Of a DNA stretch of 64,000 bases, positions 48,869 to 57,027 are shown piece after piece. The notes below the pieces were generated by a model. It was given only the letters and a program-made list of their open reading frames with translations. It did not search any database and was not told the DNA's origin. The position numbers and the translations under genes are program-made. How positions within the stretch are numbered: the stretch's first letter is position 1; every line of letters begins with the position of its first letter. This stretch comes from Bradyrhizobium sp. ISRA464 (GTDB lineage: Bacteria; Pseudomonadota; Alphaproteobacteria; Rhizobiales; Xanthobacteraceae): contig NZ_CP094526.1 of assembly GCF_029910095.1 (NCBI RefSeq), positions 4,030,001 through 4,094,000 of the forward strand, written 5' to 3'.

Positions 48869-48912
48869 TACCCGCGCCTGCCACATCCCGAACGTCCTGA
48901 TCCGGAGTTTCC

Positions 48913-49476
48913 ATGATCCGAATTCTTGCATTCGTTGCCGCGCTGTTCTGCGTCGTTCCCGCGATCGCGCAGCCGCTGCCCGCCGGCCTCGACAAGGCCA
49001 ATGCGATCGTGATCGACACCACCAAGGGCCGCATCGTCATCAAGCTGCGCAGCGACATCGCGCCGAAGCACGCCGAGCGCATCAAGCAGCTGGCGCGCGA
49101 GGGCTTCTACAACAACGTGCCGTTCCACCGCGTGATGGACGGCTTCATGGCGCAGACCGGCGACGGGCAGAACTTCAACGGCACCGGTGGCTCGAAGTAT
49201 CCGAATCTGAAGCAGGAATTCTCCAACGTGCCGTTCAAGCGCGGCATTGTCGGCATGGCCCGGCGCGGCGACTCGGTCGACAGCGCCAATTCGCAGTTCT
49301 TCATCATGTATGCCGATGGTCCGAGCCTGAACGGCCAGTACACCGTGATCGGCGAGGTGGTGCAGGGCATGGATGTGGTTGACAAGCTGAAGAAGGCGCC
49401 GGCGGGCTCCGCGAGCGGCACCGTCACCGACCCCGACAAGATGGTGAAGGTGCAGGTCGCATCCGACATCAAGTGA
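48913..49476 (+). CDS. Periplasmic cyclophilin-type peptidyl-prolyl isomerase
   Basis: A 187-residue PPIase with a signal peptide (MIRILAFVAALFCVVPAIAQ). The cyclophilin core has [16 protein letters not shown], the conserved NSQFFIMYAD and LNGQYTVIGEVVQGMDVVDK. The FHRV Arg and the QFF set are catalytic in the family. It starts 44 bases after coaD. A cytoplasmic cyclophilin without a signal peptide lies one gene further on. Confidence 0.94.
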   Translation: MIRILAFVAALFCVVPAIAQPLPAGLDKANAIVIDTTKGRIVIKLRSDIAPKHAERIKQLAREGFYNNVPFHRVMDGFMAQTGDGQNFNGTGGSKYPNLKQEFSNVPFKRGIVGMARRGDSVDSANSQFFIMYADGPSLNGQYTVIGEVVQGMDVVDKLKKAPAGSASGTVTDPDKMVKVQVASDIK

Positions 49477-49479
49477 CCC

Positions 49480-49895
49480 ATGAGTGCGGCGCGCAGCAAG
49501 CCACTCTCCTGGTTTGCCGCGCCGCTCGTGTGGCTTGCGCTGGCCGCGCCGGCGCCGGCCGAGCCTCAGCAACTCAACACGATCCGGGACGTTGTCCTGA
49601 GCATTCACCGGTGCTGGAGGCCGCCGCCGCTGGACAAGGCCAACCCGATCGACATCACGGTCATCGTCAGCTTCAACCGCGAAGGCGCGATCCTCGGGCA
49701 TCCCCGGATCTCCTACGAATCGGAGCAGGCGACCGATAATGACCGGCTGCAATACCGGATCGCCGTGATGGAGGCGTTGCAACGCTGCACGCCGCTGCCA
49801 TTTACGGAGAGCTTGGGCGGCGCGGTGGCGGGCCGCCCGTTCGCGATCCCTTTCAGAAACAAGAAATATCCACCCAGAAGCCAGGAGAAGCGAGC

Positions 49896-49920
<25 letters not shown>
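49480..49920 (+). CDS. TonB C-terminal-like small periplasmic protein
   Basis: A 146-residue protein with a signal peptide ending near PAPAEPQQ. The mature part, RDVVLSIHRCWRPPPLD, then ITVIVSFNREGAILGHPRISY, then RYRIAVMEALQRCTPLPF-like segment, has the beta-alpha-beta pattern of TonB/TolA C-terminal domains (TonB_2 type). Two Cys residues could bridge. It begins 3 bases after the first cyclophilin and overlaps the second by 25 bases, so all are coupled. A role in envelope-protein folding or recruiting is inference. Confidence 0.7.
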
Positions 49921-50360
<440 letters not shown>

Positions 50361-50370
50361 CTGTTGTCCC

Positions 50371-50479
50371 CTCATGGCGAGGAGCCTGCGAAGCAGGCGT
50401 CTCGAACCGTGAGGCCACAATGCTGGAACGGACTGGGCCTCATCCTTCGAGACGCGCTGTCGCGCCTCTCGGGATGAGG
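50371..50479. repeat. CTCAT...ATGAG interspersed repeat with two hairpins
   Basis: CTCATGGCGAGGAGCCTGCGAAGCAGGCGTCTCGA and its partial inverse TTCGAGACGCGCTGTCGCGCCTCTCGGGATGAG (given here by the arms CTCAT/ATGAG and CCTGCGAAGCAGG). This is the well-known rhizobial pattern 'CTCATCCTGAGGAGC...GTCTCGAAGGATG'. It separates ppiB from queA. Confidence 0.7.
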
Positions 50480-50500
50480 GTCAGCAGTGTGCAGGTTAAA

Positions 50501-51592
50501 ATGCGCACCGATCTCTTCGACTTCGAACTTCCTCCTGAACGGATCGCGCTGAGGCCCGCGAGCCCGCGCGATTCCGCGCGGATGCTGGTGGTGCATCCCG
50601 ACGGCGTGCTGCGCGACGCCATGATCGCCGACCTGCCCCACTGGCTGGAAGCGGGCGACCAGATCGTGGTCAACGACACCAAGGTAATCGCCGCTCAGCT
50701 CAAGGGCCGCCGCATCGGGCGCGAGACCGAACCCAGGATCGAGGCGACGCTGATCAAGCGGCTCGACGGCTCGCGCTGGCAGGCGCTGGTCAAGCCGGCC
50801 AAGAAACTCGCCGTCGGCGACATCGTCCGCTTCGGCAATGAGGGCAAGGTCTGCCTGCTCGGCCATCTCGACGCTGAAGTCGAGGCGAAGGGGCAGGAGG
50901 GCGAGGTGACGCTGTCGTTCTCTTTCCATGGCCCGACGCTCGACCAGGCGATCGCCGACGTCGGCGCGACGCCGCTGCCGCCCTATATCGCATCGAAGCG
51001 CACGCCCGACGACAAGGATGAGGCCGACTACCAGACCATGTTCGCGGCAAACGAAGGCGCGGTGGCGGCGCCGACGGCGGGGCTGCATTTCACGCCGGCG
51101 CTGGAGACGGCGCTGCGTGGGCGCGGCGTCGAGCTGCACCGGCTGACGCTGCATGTCGGGGCAGGGACCTTCCTGCCGGTGAAGGCGGAGGAGACGTCGG
51201 AGCACAGGATGCACGCCGAATGGGGTCGCATCAGCGCCGCAACCGCATCCGCCCTGAACGCCGCGCGCGCCAAGGGCGGCCGCATCGTCGCGGTCGGGAC
51301 CACGTCGCTGCGGCTGCTCGAAAGCGCCACGACGGCCGACGGCACCATCCAGCCGTTTTCGGCGGAGACCTCGATCTTCATCACGCCGGGCTATCGCTTC
51401 CGCGCGGTGGATATTCTGCTGACCAATTTCCACTTGCCGCGCTCGACGTTGTTCATGCTGGTCTCCGCCTTCTCCGGGCTCGGGACGATGAAGCAGGCCT
51501 ACGCGCACGCGATTGCCAGCGGCTATCGGTTCTATTCGTATGGCGACGCCTGTTTGCTGTTCCGGGCGCATGAGCCGCGCGTGGATTTGTAG
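50501..51592 (+). CDS. queA: S-adenosylmethionine:tRNA ribosyltransferase-isomerase
   Basis: A 363-residue enzyme that adds the epoxycyclopentane part of queuosine to tRNA using the ribose of SAM. Signatures are [15 protein letters not shown] at the start, [37 protein letters not shown] and [20 protein letters not shown] chose the ATG at 50501 (MRTDLFDF) with AGG upstream; the frame opens at 50420 inside a repeat. tgt, the partner gene, is 5.4 kb away. Confidence 0.96.
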   Translation: MRTDLFDFELPPERIALRPASPRDSARMLVVHPDGVLRDAMIADLPHWLEAGDQIVVNDTKVIAAQLKGRRIGRETEPRIEATLIKRLDGSRWQALVKPAKKLAVGDIVRFGNEGKVCLLGHLDAEVEAKGQEGEVTLSFSFHGPTLDQAIADVGATPLPPYIASKRTPDDKDEADYQTMFAANEGAVAAPTAGLHFTPALETALRGRGVELHRLTLHVGAGTFLPVKAEETSEHRMHAEWGRISAATASALNAARAKGGRIVAVGTTSLRLLESATTADGTIQPFSAETSIFITPGYRFRAVDILLTNFHLPRSTLFMLVSAFSGLGTMKQAYAHAIASGYRFYSYGDACLLFRAHEPRVDL

Positions 51593-51638
51593 GGGGCAAA
51601 GGCGCGCAAGCGTCGTGCCCGAAAATCAAGTGCACAGC

Positions 51639-51678
51639 GAGGAATGGTGGGTACGCTTGCGCGTTGCCCATCCCACCA
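51639..51678. repeat. GAATGGTGGG(T/C)ACGC-type repeat, copy 1
   Basis: The segment reads GAGGAATGGTGGGTACGCTT then GCGCGTTGCCCATCCCACCA. The arms TGGTGGG and CCCACCA are complementary. A second copy is at 52465-52500. Confidence 0.65.
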
Positions 51679-51892
51679 CGTGCCGATCCATCGCCGTCAC
51701 CTGCGGAGTCCAGGGCCGGGCTTGATCGCGCAATGTAACGCGACATCGATCAGTTGGGCGGTTGCTGATGAAACTAACTTGGCTGTCAGACTCTGATTCA
51801 TTTGTAATTAGAAATGCTGGATCATTTGGGAGTTCCGACCGTTTTGTTCGCGCGACGGCCGTCGCTGCAAACAAGCAAGGAGGAACATTCGC

Positions 51893-52414
51893 ATGAACTG
51901 CAAGATCCTTAATGGCCTCGCCGCGGTTGTACTCGGAACGGCGCTTGGTCTTGCATCACCGGCGTTGGCCCAGCATGGCGGCGGCGGTGGCGGTATGTCC
52001 GGCGGCGGCATGTCTGGCGGCGGCATGTCCGGCGGTGGAGGTGGCATGTCCGGCGGTGGAATGGCCGGTGGCATGTCCCGTGGCGGCGGAGGCGGAGCTG
52101 GAATGCATCCCGGCGGGATGGCAGGTGGAATGCAGAGCCCCGGAGGCGGCACGCATTTCGGCGCCATTGGCGGACGGACGCAATTCGGCGACGGACGTTT
52201 CGCTCGCGAGTCCTTTGCGCATCGGGACTTCTCGCCCCGGTTCTCAAGGTTCGCGGATCGACACGACTTTCACCACCGCTTCTTCGCCCACCGATTCTTC
52301 GATCACCGCTTCTTCCATCATCGTTTCCATCGCTTTGCGTTCGCCGGCGATGATGGCTGCTTGCGCAGGGTATGGACGCCCCGTGGACCGCGGTTTATCA
52401 ACATCTGCGGCTAG
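51893..52414 (+). CDS. Secreted Gly/Met-rich and His/Phe-rich low-complexity protein
   Basis: A 173-residue exported protein. The signal peptide (MNCKILNGLAAVVLGTALGL, cut after ALA) is followed by a Gly run and about six short repeats of the type MSGGGMSGGG (residues 30-80). The C-terminal half has FHHRFF-, AHRFFDHRFFHHRFHRF-like runs of His, Arg and Phe, then a short tail with two Cys residues (DDGCLRRVW and NICG). AGGAGG precedes the ATG. It looks like an extracytoplasmic metal- or polyanion-binding protein; the function is unknown. Confidence 0.75.
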   Translation: MNCKILNGLAAVVLGTALGLASPALAQHGGGGGGMSGGGMSGGGMSGGGGGMSGGGMAGGMSRGGGGGAGMHPGGMAGGMQSPGGGTHFGAIGGRTQFGDGRFARESFAHRDFSPRFSRFADRHDFHHRFFAHRFFDHRFFHHRFHRFAFAGDDGCLRRVWTPRGPRFINICG

Positions 52415-52423
52415 TTAGCGCTG

Positions 52424-52580
52424 CGCGAGGAATGGCGTGCGGCGGGCCCACCATCAAGTCCTGAACGAGGAATGGTGGGCACGCTCGCGCGTTGCCCACG
52501 CGACAATCAAGTCGTCGAACGCAACTCCGTTACCGTCACCCCCGCGCAACGGCTACGCCGTCGCGCGGGGATGACCGGTC
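52424..52580. repeat. GAATGGTGGGCACGC repeat, copy 2, and a GCGCGGGG hairpin
   Basis: A second copy of the 51639 repeat (GAATGGTGGGCACGCTCGCG at 52469-52488) is preceded by a degenerate copy (GAATGGCGTGCGGCGGGCCC). A second palindrome with arms CCCCGCGC and GCGCGGGG follows (about 52542-52570). No gene is present between the Gly-rich gene and asd. Confidence 0.6.
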
Positions 52581-52601
52581 AGGCATTTTCCAAACTCGCG
52601 C

Positions 52602-53627
52602 TTACGCCGGCACGCGCTCGGGCAACAGCTCGGCGATCTGCACCGCGTTCAGCGCGGCACCCTTCAGGAGCTGATCGGCCGCGACGAAGATCGAGATCGA
52701 GTGCCCCGTGGGGTCGCTGAGGTCCTTGCGGATGCGGCCGACGAGGACGTCGTCCTGCCCCGAGGCGTCGATCGGCATCGGGAAGTAGTTGCCGGCGCGG
52801 TCGTCGACGACCTTCACGCCCGGCGCCTGCGCCATGATCGCGCGCACCTGGTCCTCGGTGATCGGCCGCTCGCATTCGAAGGTGATCGCCTCGCAATGGG
52901 CGCGCAGCACCGGCACGCGCACGCAGGTGACGCCGATCGCGATCTTCTCGTCCTCGAAGATCTTGCGTGTCTCCTTGATGACCTTGGTCTCCTCGTCGTT
53001 GTAGCCGGTCTCCGGATCGATCGCGGTGTTGTGGTTGAACAGGTTGAAGGCGTAAGGGTGCGGCATCACCTTCGGCGTGTAGACCTGTCCGTTGAGATTG
53101 GCGCGGGTCGATTCGACGAGCTCCTCCATCGCGGCGGCGCCGGCGCCGCTCGCAGCCTGATAGGTCGAGATGATCACGCGCTTGATGCGGTTCTTCTGAT
53201 GGATCGGCCACAGCGGCACCAGCGCGGTGATGGCGGCGCAGTTCGGGTTGGCGATGATGCCCTTGTGGTCGCGGATGCGGTTCGCGTTGATCTCCGGGAT
53301 CACCAGCGGAACGTTCGGATCCATGCGGAAGGCGGAGGAGTTGTCGACCACGACGGCCCCGGACTTCACTGCCAGCGGCGCGAACTTCCTGGAGATGCCG
53401 CTGCCGGCCGAGAACAGCGCGATATCGACGCCCTCGAAGGCGCGCTCGGTGAGCTCCTCGATCACGACCTGCTTGTCGCGGAAGTCGATGGTCTTGCCGG
53501 CCGAGCGGGCGCTGGCCAGCGCCTTCAGCTTGCCGACGCGGAAGCCGCGCTTGTCCATGGTGGCGATGAATTCGGCGCCGACTGCACCGGTGACGCCGAC
53601 AATCGCGACGACGGGATCGTTACTCAC
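52602..53627 (-). CDS. asd: Aspartate-semialdehyde dehydrogenase
   Basis: A 341-residue enzyme that reduces aspartyl phosphate to aspartate semialdehyde, the branch point for Lys/diaminopimelate, Thr, Met and Ile. The NADP loop is VAIVGVTGAVG (residues 7-17); the catalytic Cys is C130 in NPNCAAIT; the substrate Arg/His region is ECERPITEDQ and GNYFPMPIDASGQDDVLVGRI (in pieces). I chose GTG at 53627 (MSNDPVV) because GGAGG stands 5 bases before it; an ATG at 53639 is in frame but lies upstream of that site. A leader peptide and terminator precede the gene and probably control it. Confidence 0.96.
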   Translation of the reverse strand: MSNDPVVAIVGVTGAVGAEFIATMDKRGFRVGKLKALASARSAGKTIDFRDKQVVIEELTERAFEGVDIALFSAGSGISRKFAPLAVKSGAVVVDNSSAFRMDPNVPLVIPEINANRIRDHKGIIANPNCAAITALVPLWPIHQKNRIKRVIISTYQAASGAGAAAMEELVESTRANLNGQVYTPKVMPHPYAFNLFNHNTAIDPETGYNDEETKVIKETRKIFEDEKIAIGVTCVRVPVLRAHCEAITFECERPITEDQVRAIMAQAPGVKVVDDRAGNYFPMPIDASGQDDVLVGRIRKDLSDPTGHSISIFVAADQLLKGAALNAVQIAELLPERVPA

Positions 53628-53660
53628 TTTGTCCTCCATTCAAGATGTGCTGCAGGCAAT

Positions 53661-53693
53661 AAAAAAGCCCCGGACCTTCATCAGGCGGGGCTT
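53661..53693 (-). terminator. Terminator in the asd leader
   Basis: The 8-bp stem AAGCCCCG/CGGGGCTT (53693-53686 and 53672-53665 in order of transcription) with a 13-base loop is followed by TTTTTT (with stem overlap) on the reverse strand. It lies 34 bases upstream of the asd GTG and downstream of the leader ORF. Confidence 0.85.
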
Positions 53694-53720
53694 CGGGTTG
53701 AGATGATGCGGTTCGACCGA

Positions 53721-53792
53721 CTACGCGCGCACGCCTCCCGAGGCCCTGGAGGGCTTGGTGGTTTTGGTCGTGCGTTTGGTCGCGGTGATCAT
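53721..53792 (-). CDS. Thr/Lys-rich leader peptide of asd (23 codons)
   Basis: The peptide begins MITATKRTTKTTK, continues PSRASGG and ends VRA before TAG. Six of its first 13 residues are Thr and three are Lys, plus one Ile, the end products whose synthesis needs Asd. No ribosome site precedes the ATG. Instead, the -10 box ends 8 bases before it, so the mRNA probably starts at or next to the ATG, as in leaderless trpL mRNAs of rhizobia. It is too short for a stable protein, and the terminator begins 28 bases after its stop. Confidence 0.6.
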   Translation of the reverse strand: MITATKRTTKTTKPSRASGGVRA

Positions 53793-53800
53793 GGGGCGGA

Positions 53801-53829
53801 CTTATGCGGGAGAGATCGGCGTCCGTCAA
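53801..53829 (-). promoter_or_regulatory. Promoter of the asd leader
   Basis: TTGACG (53829-53824) and CATAAG (53806-53801) on the reverse strand are 17 bases apart. The predicted transcription start falls at about 53792-53794, the A of the leader ATG or the base next to it. Confidence 0.65.
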
Positions 53830-53869
53830 CGGCTTTTGGGCGAAACAGAGGCGGCGGCCGGCTCAGGCA

Positions 53870-54493
53870 TCATCGCCTGCGCGCCCCCGGCGGCTCGAGG
53901 ATGACCTCCTTCAGATCGGCGCCGCTGACCACGACGATTACGAAATTGAGCCGGCCGCGCTCGCGCGTCAGGCCGCCGCTGATGGCCTTTCCCGACGTTG
54001 CGTGCTCGGCCACGCGCACGGCATCCGACAGACGATGCCGAAGGCCCCGCAGCACGACCAGGTTGGTGCGGTCTTCGTCGTCCAGCATCGCGAGCGGCGA
54101 GGCTGCTTCGCCGCCCATCACTTCGCCGGTCGCGGCATTGATGGCGTGCTGCCACACGCGGTCGCGCTGGACCGTCTTGACCCGGTAGACAGCGGGCTCA
54201 GCGCCGCCGTCGAAGCTGACATCCGCCGTGGTGGAGCCAGCATGCTGCGCCTCGGCGATCGCCATGGCTTGACGCAGCGAGACCTGGGCCGCCCGGAAGC
54301 TGTCGATCTCGCGGCGGACCGCCTGCGCATCAAGCTGCGCGCTGTCGTCGCTCTGGAGCGGAGCCGCCGCCGCGGCGTCCGTTGTGGCGATCGCGTGGGC
54401 CGGCGAGGCGAAGGGCAGGGACAGCAGCGCGATCGCAAGCAGCCGCGTTCCGAACACCCGACGCACCAGCCTGCGCAGTCGTCCTGTCGTCAT
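53870..54493 (-). CDS. Exported protein with two PepSY-like domains
   Basis: A 207-residue protein. The long N-region (MTTGRLRRLVRRVFG) and the hydrophobic core TRLLAIALLSLPFA form a signal peptide cut after AHA. The mature part has a first PepSY-like unit (SLRQAMAIAEAQHAG, then AVYRVKTVQRDRVWQHAINAATGEVM) and a shorter second one (LSDAVRVAEHATSGKAISG, then FVIVVVSGADLKEVILEP). PepSY domains often inhibit peptidases or bind ligands. Its promoter carries a palindrome shared with the patatin/tgt region and it follows a TetR gene on the same strand, which suggests TetR control. Confidence 0.78.
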   Translation of the reverse strand: MTTGRLRRLVRRVFGTRLLAIALLSLPFASPAHAIATTDAAAAAPLQSDDSAQLDAQAVRREIDSFRAAQVSLRQAMAIAEAQHAGSTTADVSFDGGAEPAVYRVKTVQRDRVWQHAINAATGEVMGGEAASPLAMLDDEDRTNLVVLRGLRHRLSDAVRVAEHATSGKAISGGLTRERGRLNFVIVVVSGADLKEVILEPPGARRR

Positions 54494-54792
54494 CGTCGAA
54501 TCCGTACTTTTTGCGTTGAAGCTGTTGCGCGTTGCGCGGCCGTGCAGATCGAGAAAGCGCGGCCGACCTGTTGCGTGACGGTCGGCCGCCGAACGTCCAG
54601 CGGAGTGACGGCGCAGGCTCCGCTGCGGCGATCGTAGTTTATCAGGCGACGCGAGACCCTTGGGGGGCTCGTTGCAGTGGGTCCGCATCTCTGTATAAAT
54701 AAAACCATACGGTGTCGTTTTGTTTTGGTCAAGGGCAGAATTGCAGCAGCGCGGAGGTAACCCGATGCGCAACCTGATGCTTTGCGGGACGA
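54494..54792. other. Promoter region between the TetR and PepSY genes
   Basis: Nearly 300 bases without a supported gene. It contains the promoter and operator at 54701-54732 and a long untranslated leader of about 200 bases before the PepSY start. Frames running through it have no ribosome site. Confidence 0.5.
54701..54732 (-). promoter_or_regulatory. Promoter with TetR-type operator upstream of the PepSY gene
   Basis: On the reverse strand TTGACC (54732-54727), 17 bases, TATGGT (54709-54704). The palindrome AAAACCA-N7-TCGTTTT (54701-54721) covers the -10 box and most of the spacer. The same palindrome, with perfect arms, occurs at 56884-56904. Confidence 0.6.
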
Positions 54793-55536
54793 TCAGCGCG
54801 CCGGCCGGCGGCGCGGGTTGGCCTTAGCCAAGATAGGAGCCCGACCGGGCGGTCCAAGGGCCCCGGCGAGAAACAGCCGGATCGAGACCTCCATGCGCTT
54901 CTCGGCGGTTCTCATGTCCATCGGGATCCCAAAGGTCGCCATCCGATGGGTATGGCCGACCACCATGTTGAGGAATGTCTCGGCCGCGATCGTCGTGTCC
55001 TCGAGGTCGAGGGCGCCGCTCCCGACCAGATGATCGAAGAATTCCGCCGTCGTGGCGACGGCCTTCGACCAGCCCTCATCGACCGCAAGCTTTGCAATCT
55101 CGGGAAAGTTGATGGCCTGGGCGGTCAGGATTCGGCTGAAGGCGATGGCATCATCGCCGCAGTTCAGCTGCAGCAATTGGCGTCCGAGATCGGTCAGTCG
55201 CTGCTCGACCGAATTATCTGAGGCGCTATCGACGTGCATTTCAGCCGCCGCCGCAGCGAGCGGGGCGAGCCAGCGCGCAATTTCGCGCCTGAGCACCGCA
55301 GCGAACAGGCCGCGCTTGTCGCCATATTGCGCATAGACCGTCGGCTTGCTGACCCGCGCGGCCTCGGCGACGGCGTCGATCGAGGTTGCGTCGAACCCGC
55401 GATCAAGGAAGAGACGCGTGGCGACCTCGATCAGCCGCTGGTCGCGCTCGATCGCGGCGTCCCGGGTCGGCCGGCCGCCGCGCGATTTCGGAACATTGCG
55501 TTTCGCTGCCCTGACCCTGGTGGCGGTCAATCCCAT
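54793..55536 (-). CDS. TetR/AcrR-family transcriptional regulator
   Basis: A 247-residue repressor. The N-terminal helix-turn-helix (about residues 30-78) has LIEVATRLFLDRGFDATSID, then AARVSKPTVYAQYGDKRGLF. The larger C-terminal part binds a ligand and resembles AefR-type TetR_C proteins. A basic N-terminal tail precedes the HTH. The ATG at 55536 has AGGA close by; a later start is possible. Upstream is an inverted repeat CGGAC-N5-GTCCG (55559-55573) near a TATAGA box, perhaps its own operator. Likely targets are the two AAAACGA-N7-TCGTTTT palindromes that flank this cluster. Confidence 0.9.
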   Translation of the reverse strand: MGLTATRVRAAKRNVPKSRGGRPTRDAAIERDQRLIEVATRLFLDRGFDATSIDAVAEAARVSKPTVYAQYGDKRGLFAAVLRREIARWLAPLAAAAAEMHVDSASDNSVEQRLTDLGRQLLQLNCGDDAIAFSRILTAQAINFPEIAKLAVDEGWSKAVATTAEFFDHLVGSGALDLEDTTIAAETFLNMVVGHTHRMATFGIPMDMRTAEKRMEVSIRLFLAGALGPPGRAPILAKANPRRRPAR

Positions 55537-55631
55537 TCCTGTTCATCTGGTTGCGTTTCGGACGGCGTGTCCGGTCTATAACCCGCGGCAACCGGATTCG
55601 TCCATTCGCGGTGCCAGCTCGAGCCTGCCTC

Positions 55632-56817
55632 TCATGGAGGCGTTGAGGTCCAGGCGCGGCCCGACGCGGCCTTCTCGTAACCATAGTGATACAACGCACG
55701 CATGTAGGCCGTGTCGAATCCCGGCGCTTCCGGCGACGGATAGTCACGCTCGATGTAGGACAGATGGAAACCCAGCCGATTGCGCCGGGCGAAGTCGTAG
55801 GTCGACAGGATGACGGACCGCGTTTGCGCCTGCGTGATCGCGGAAATGCTTCGCGAGGCGACGTCGATCGTGGAGTTGGATACGAGCTCAAAACCCTGTT
55901 CGAGCTTCTTGTTGACGAGGATGTAGATGTTGAAGCGGCGGTTTGCTGGCCATCGGCTGTCCTGGAAGAGCAAGGCGTCCGGCAGCGTCAGGACCGGCGC
56001 CGTGACGCCGCCGTCGACATGCATCTCCTGGAACCGCCGGCCCTGACCCTCAGCGTCGATCATAATTGGCGGAAACACCAGCGATGCTGGCCGAGGCGGC
56101 CATGACGTCGCGGAACAGCTGCAACGCTTCAGGGGTTCCGACGGCGGCGATCCGGCCCATGTCCCAGATCACCGAGCGCTGGGTGTCGAGATCCGTGGTG
56201 ACGATCAGGAGCTTTCTCCCCTTGGCGTTCTCGTGCGCCACTTCGCTCAGGATCTCCGGCCCGACATAGCGCGCCACCAGCTCGCGCAGCCGCGTGTTGC
56301 CGAACAGGCCGGACCCGAACAGCACCCGCATCAGGCTTGGATCCTGGAGCAGGCTCTCGGCGATGCCGCTGGTGTAGACGTCCTTCAGCGTCTCGTCGTA
56401 GCGCGAGCCGAGGAAGGCGAAGGGGGCGATCAGGCCGCCGGTGCTGACGCCCGATACGACCGAGAAGGTCGGGCGGGTGCCCGCCGCCGTCCAGCCATTC
56501 AGGACGCCGACGCCGTAAGCGCCGTCCGCGCCGCCGCCGGACAGCGCCAGATACGTCGTGATCGGCGCGAGGGTCTCCTTGTCGAGGCGGAATTTCGCCG
56601 CCGGTTCGTCCGCGTAGCGCCGCAGCCCGTCGAGGTCGAGCACGCGCGCATTGGCGGCGTCGGCGGCAGTGTAGGGCGTACGCGCCAGGGTGCTGCAGCC
56701 CGCCAGCGCGAGCGCAAGACCGCACAGCAGGGCAGCCCGCGATATCGTCCGCGCGGGAACTACCGTCATCCGGCGAACGATGCGGGTGGACGCTAGCGCT
56801 TTGCCGGCTGAGACCAT
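55632..56817 (-). pseudogene. Patatin-like phospholipase lipoprotein, frameshifted
   Basis: The gene is split into two frames. The first (56817-56050) has a lipobox ALAGC (Cys41), the oxyanion loop LALSGGGADGAYGVGVLNGW and the nucleophile S125 in GVSTGG. It runs off after ASIAGVSANYD. The second (56078-55632) begins in the next frame with VFPPIMIDAEGQG and has the catalytic Asp in DGGVTAPV. The expected junction is SIxGVFPPI; two bases (GT) seem to be missing near 56068-56074. Ser and Asp are thus on separate products, so the enzyme should be inactive unless this is a sequence error or ribosomal frameshift. It would have been an outer-membrane or periplasmic acyl hydrolase. An operator at 56884-56904 lies upstream. 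Confidence 0.8.
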
Positions 56818-56883
56818 CGGTCGCCTGTCACTCTCTGAAGCACATCAGGCGCCGAGAGCATCTCATCGCCACGTTGTCACCGT

Positions 56884-56904
56884 AAAACGATACGGTTTCG
56901 TTTT
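56884..56904. promoter_or_regulatory. TetR-type operator between patatin gene and tgt
   Basis: A palindrome AAAACGA-TACGGTT-TCGTTTT with perfect 7-base arms. The same sequence with three changes stands at 54701-54721. It lies 67 bases upstream of the patatin gene and 124 bases before tgt, so it may control either or both. Confidence 0.65.
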
Positions 56905-57027
56905 GTTTAAATGAGGGCGATAACGGCCGCAAGCCTCGTTCAGTCGCACCCGCCGAACGCATCGGCCGCACCTGAACCGCCCGAAGGCGGGTTGATCGGG
57001 CCCCGGCGGCAGGCAATAAGCAGCCGC

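Larger units (their letters stand above)
53632..53829 (-). promoter_or_regulatory. Putative transcription attenuator of asd
   Basis: Reading on the reverse strand: promoter (53829-53801), a 23-codon Thr/Lys-rich ORF beginning 8 bases after the -10 box (53792), and a terminator (53693-53661) with the asd ribosome site 25 bases later. Three pairings compete. Segment 1 CCTCC (53752-53748), just after the last Lys codon, pairs with GGAGG (53738-53734). Segment 2 GGCCTCGGG (53745-53737) can instead pair, with one mismatch, with CCCGAAGCC (53697-53689), which holds the first arm of the terminator. A ribosome stalled at codons 8-13 would cover segment 1 and free segment 2, giving read-through. An alternative hairpin GCCC-TCCA-GGGC (53754-53743) would also hide segment 2. 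The model is inferred from sequence. Confidence 0.6.

Noticed and set aside
53658..53694. Terminator before asd read only as the end of the PepSY transcript
   Set aside because: A separate good promoter lies between the PepSY stop and this hairpin, and the hairpin sits directly before the asd ribosome site, so an attenuator explains it better, though it may also stop read-through.
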